A stretch of DNA of 6,866 nt from Gammaproteobacteria bacterium (lineage in GTDB: Bacteria > Pseudomonadota > Gammaproteobacteria > UBA6429 > Thiohalophilaceae). Under the pieces are notes generated by a model. That model was not told where the DNA came from and did no database searches. It saw only the letters and a program-made list of their open reading frames with translations. The position numbers and the translations under genes were made by a program. This document shows, one piece after another, positions 5,364 to 6,866 of the stretch. How positions within the stretch are numbered: the stretch's first letter is position 1; each line of letters begins with the position of its first letter. Location: assembly GCA_011052165.1 (NCBI GenBank), contig DRJN01000323.1:1-6866 (forward strand). The letters are read 5' to 3'.

Positions 5364-6725
5364 ATGAGTCCACGCGACTATGTGGAAGAGACCATTGCCG
5401 CTATCGCCACACCGGCCGGGCGGGGCGGCGTAGGCATCATCCGCGTGTCTGGTCCAGCGGCGGCGGCTATCGCCCGCGCCATGCTGGGCGTCCTGCCCCG
5501 GCCCCGTTTTGCCGAGTATCTTTCTTTTCTCGATCACAAAGGTGAGATAATCGACCGGGGGCTGGCGCTTTTCTTTCCCGATCCTCATTCGTTTACCGGT
5601 GAAGATGTGCTGGAGCTGCAAGGTCACGGCGGCCCGGTGGTACTGGATCTGCTGCTTAAACGCGTCCTGACGCTGGGCGCACGCATGGCGTGCCCGGGTG
5701 AGTTCAGTCAACGCGCCTATCTGAATAACAAAATTGATCTAAGCCAGGCGGAAGCGATTGCCGATCTCATTGACGCCGGTACCGAACAGGCCGCCCGTTG
5801 CGCCATGCATTCTCTCGAAGGTGTTTTTTCTGACTGGGTGCATCGCACGGTTGAGCGCCTGATCCACTTGCGTATGTACGTGGAAGCGGCGATGGATTTT
5901 CCTGAAGAAGACATTGATTTTCTTGCCGACAGCAAAGTAAGCGATGAACTGGATGCCCTGCTGGCGGAGCTGGATCGGGTAATCGGTGAGGCGCAACAGG
6001 GACAACTTTTGCGCGAAGGGATGCGCATCGTCCTGGCCGGCCAACCCAACACTGGCAAGTCCAGTCTGCTGAATCGGCTGGCGGGGCGCGAAGCAGCTAT
6101 TGTCACTGATCTTCCCGGTACCACCCGCGATGTCCTGCGAGAGGAAATCAGTATTGATGGCATGCCCGTGCATGTGATTGATACAGCCGGCCTGCGTGAG
6201 GGTAAAAATGCGATTGAGCAGGAGGGGATCCGCCGTAGCTGGAAAGAAATGGAACAGGCCGATCAGGTTTTACTGTTGCTGGATGATCGGCGGGGCTATG
6301 GCGGGGAAGAAGAAAAAATTCTGTCACAGTTGCCCGCGAAGCGGGCAGTCACGTTTATCTATAACAAAATAGATTTAAGCGGCGCGCAAGCGGCGCGGGA
6401 AAAACGGGACAACAGAGTGCATTTATGGCTGTCAGTAAAAGATGGGCGCGGCATGGATTTATTGCGTGAGCATCTGAAAGCCTGCGTGGGTTATCTCGGT
6501 GCCGGCGAAGGCCGGTTTATGGCGCGTCGCCGCCACCTGCAGGCGCTTGAGCAGGCGCGTCAGTGTATAGAAAAAGGAGCCAGCCAGTTACGGGATTTTG
6601 CCGCAGGAGAACTGCTGGCCGAAGAGCTTCATCAGGCGCAGAAAGCGCTGGGCGAAATTACCGGAGTGCTCAGCAGTGATGATTTACTCGGGCGTATCTT
6701 CAGCAGTTTCTGTGTGGGCAAATGA
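5364..6725 (+). CDS. mnmE: tRNA uridine-5-carboxymethylaminomethyl(34) synthesis GTPase MnmE
   Basis: MnmE (453 aa) works with MnmG to build the cmnm5 modification on U34 of certain tRNAs. The N-terminal tetrahydrofolate-binding domain begins ETIAAIATPAGRGGVGIIRV and includes HSFTGEDVLELQGHGG. A helical domain is interrupted by the G domain, which has G1 GQPNTGKSS (226-234, with Asn229 at the potassium-binding position), G2 GTTRD (252-256), G3 DTAG (273-276) and G4 NKID (334-337). The C-terminus is FCVGK, with the conserved Cys450; FCIGK is the more usual form. The length equals the family norm. It starts 21 bp after yidC with only a weak GGA-type Shine-Dalgarno, so it is probably in the same operon but may have its own signals. 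Its coding sequence is visibly GC-richer than dnaN and dnaA. Confidence 0.98.
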   Translation: MSPRDYVEETIAAIATPAGRGGVGIIRVSGPAAAAIARAMLGVLPRPRFAEYLSFLDHKGEIIDRGLALFFPDPHSFTGEDVLELQGHGGPVVLDLLLKRVLTLGARMACPGEFSQRAYLNNKIDLSQAEAIADLIDAGTEQAARCAMHSLEGVFSDWVHRTVERLIHLRMYVEAAMDFPEEDIDFLADSKVSDELDALLAELDRVIGEAQQGQLLREGMRIVLAGQPNTGKSSLLNRLAGREAAIVTDLPGTTRDVLREEISIDGMPVHVIDTAGLREGKNAIEQEGIRRSWKEMEQADQVLLLLDDRRGYGGEEEKILSQLPAKRAVTFIYNKIDLSGAQAAREKRDNRVHLWLSVKDGRGMDLLREHLKACVGYLGAGEGRFMARRRHLQALEQARQCIEKGASQLRDFAAGELLAEELHQAQKALGEITGVLSSDDLLGRIFSSFCVGK

Positions 6726-6866
6726 ACCCGGAGGCTGCAAAAATGCGGCAGGGCGCTTTAACAGGCTCTGGTATTAATCGTTGCATCAGTATTTGCATCA
6801 TAACCCCCTCTCCCTTCGGGAGAGGGCTGGGGTGAGGGTATAAAATACAGGCGAGTACTTATGCAA
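6726..6866. other. non-coding region downstream of mnmE
   Basis: These 141 bases contain no supported gene. They hold two copies of TTGCATCA (6781-6788 and 6793-6800) and a REP-like palindrome (6804-6839). No classic intrinsic terminator was found, although the palindrome could end or stabilise the transcript. A TATAAA-like string at 6839-6845 lacks a usable -35. Confidence 0.6.
6804..6839. repeat. REP-like palindromic repeat
   Basis: CCCTCTCCC (6806-6814) and GGGAGAGGG (6818-6826) form a perfect nine-pair stem around a three-base loop. They are followed by CTGGGGTGAGGGT (6827-6839). On the other strand this reads ACCCTCACCCCAG followed by the stem. From general knowledge, this sequence type is a common dispersed extragenic palindrome in gammaproteobacteria and can be associated with REP-associated tyrosine transposases. 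No transposase is visible here. A single copy cannot prove dispersal. Confidence 0.65.

Noticed and set aside
5356..5367. Tiny ATG-CCG-GCA-TGA frame just before mnmE
   Set aside because: It has only three codons and no good ribosome binding site, so it is most likely coincidental.
5717..6173. Two long minus-strand open frames (144 and 148 codons) opposite mnmE
   Set aside because: Both are antisense shadows of the GC-rich mnmE sequence; one translation is a Ser/Arg-rich low-complexity string.
6806..6826. Intrinsic terminator for the mnmE operon
   Set aside because: The stem is strong but is followed by CTGGGGTGAGGG rather than a T tract on the plus strand, so a REP-like repeat is the better description.
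6861..6866. Start of a further gene (ATG CAA) at the right edge
   Set aside because: Only two codons are visible and there is no Shine-Dalgarno upstream.

Overview
This is an ordinary chromosomal core region around the dnaA gene and probable replication origin of a gammaproteobacterium. DnaA, YidC and the order rpmH-rnpA-yidD-yidC-mnmE all fit that class. From memory, the DnaA and YidC sequences look closest to Legionella and its relatives (for example, the YidC C-terminal half ends in QQWYITR and has Lys in the TM2 groove), so a member of the Legionellales is my best guess. No alignment was run to confirm this. Base composition is moderate: the intergenic regions are AT-rich and mnmE is visibly GC-richer.

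Layout. Positions 1-1091 (minus) hold dnaN, complete except for about the last three codons, which run off the left edge. Positions 1092-1317 hold a 226-bp gap with three perfect DnaA boxes and a very AT-rich tract. Positions 1318-2661 (minus) hold dnaA. Positions 2662-2900 form a divergent intergenic region with one perfect and one near-perfect DnaA box, a strong plus-strand promoter and a leader hairpin. The plus strand then carries rpmH (2901-3035), rnpA (3083-3448), yidD (3424-3648), yidC (3648-5342) and mnmE (5364-6725). Positions 6726-6866 are non-coding and contain a REP-like palindrome.

How the genes work together. The left half is the initiation module: DnaA opens the origin and DnaN is the sliding clamp. 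DnaA boxes lie on both sides of dnaA, so the origin may be bipartite or dnaA may be autoregulated. The right half is the conserved rpmH cluster: ribosomal protein L34, the RNase P protein, the YidD membrane-insertion accessory factor, the YidC insertase and the MnmE tRNA-modification GTPase. rnpA, yidD and yidC overlap one another, which implies co-transcription and coupled translation. mnmE follows after 21 bp.

I found no undescribed system, mobile gene, CRISPR array, tRNA or rRNA. The points that deserve a second look are the architecture of the origin, the rpmH leader hairpin and the terminal repeat.
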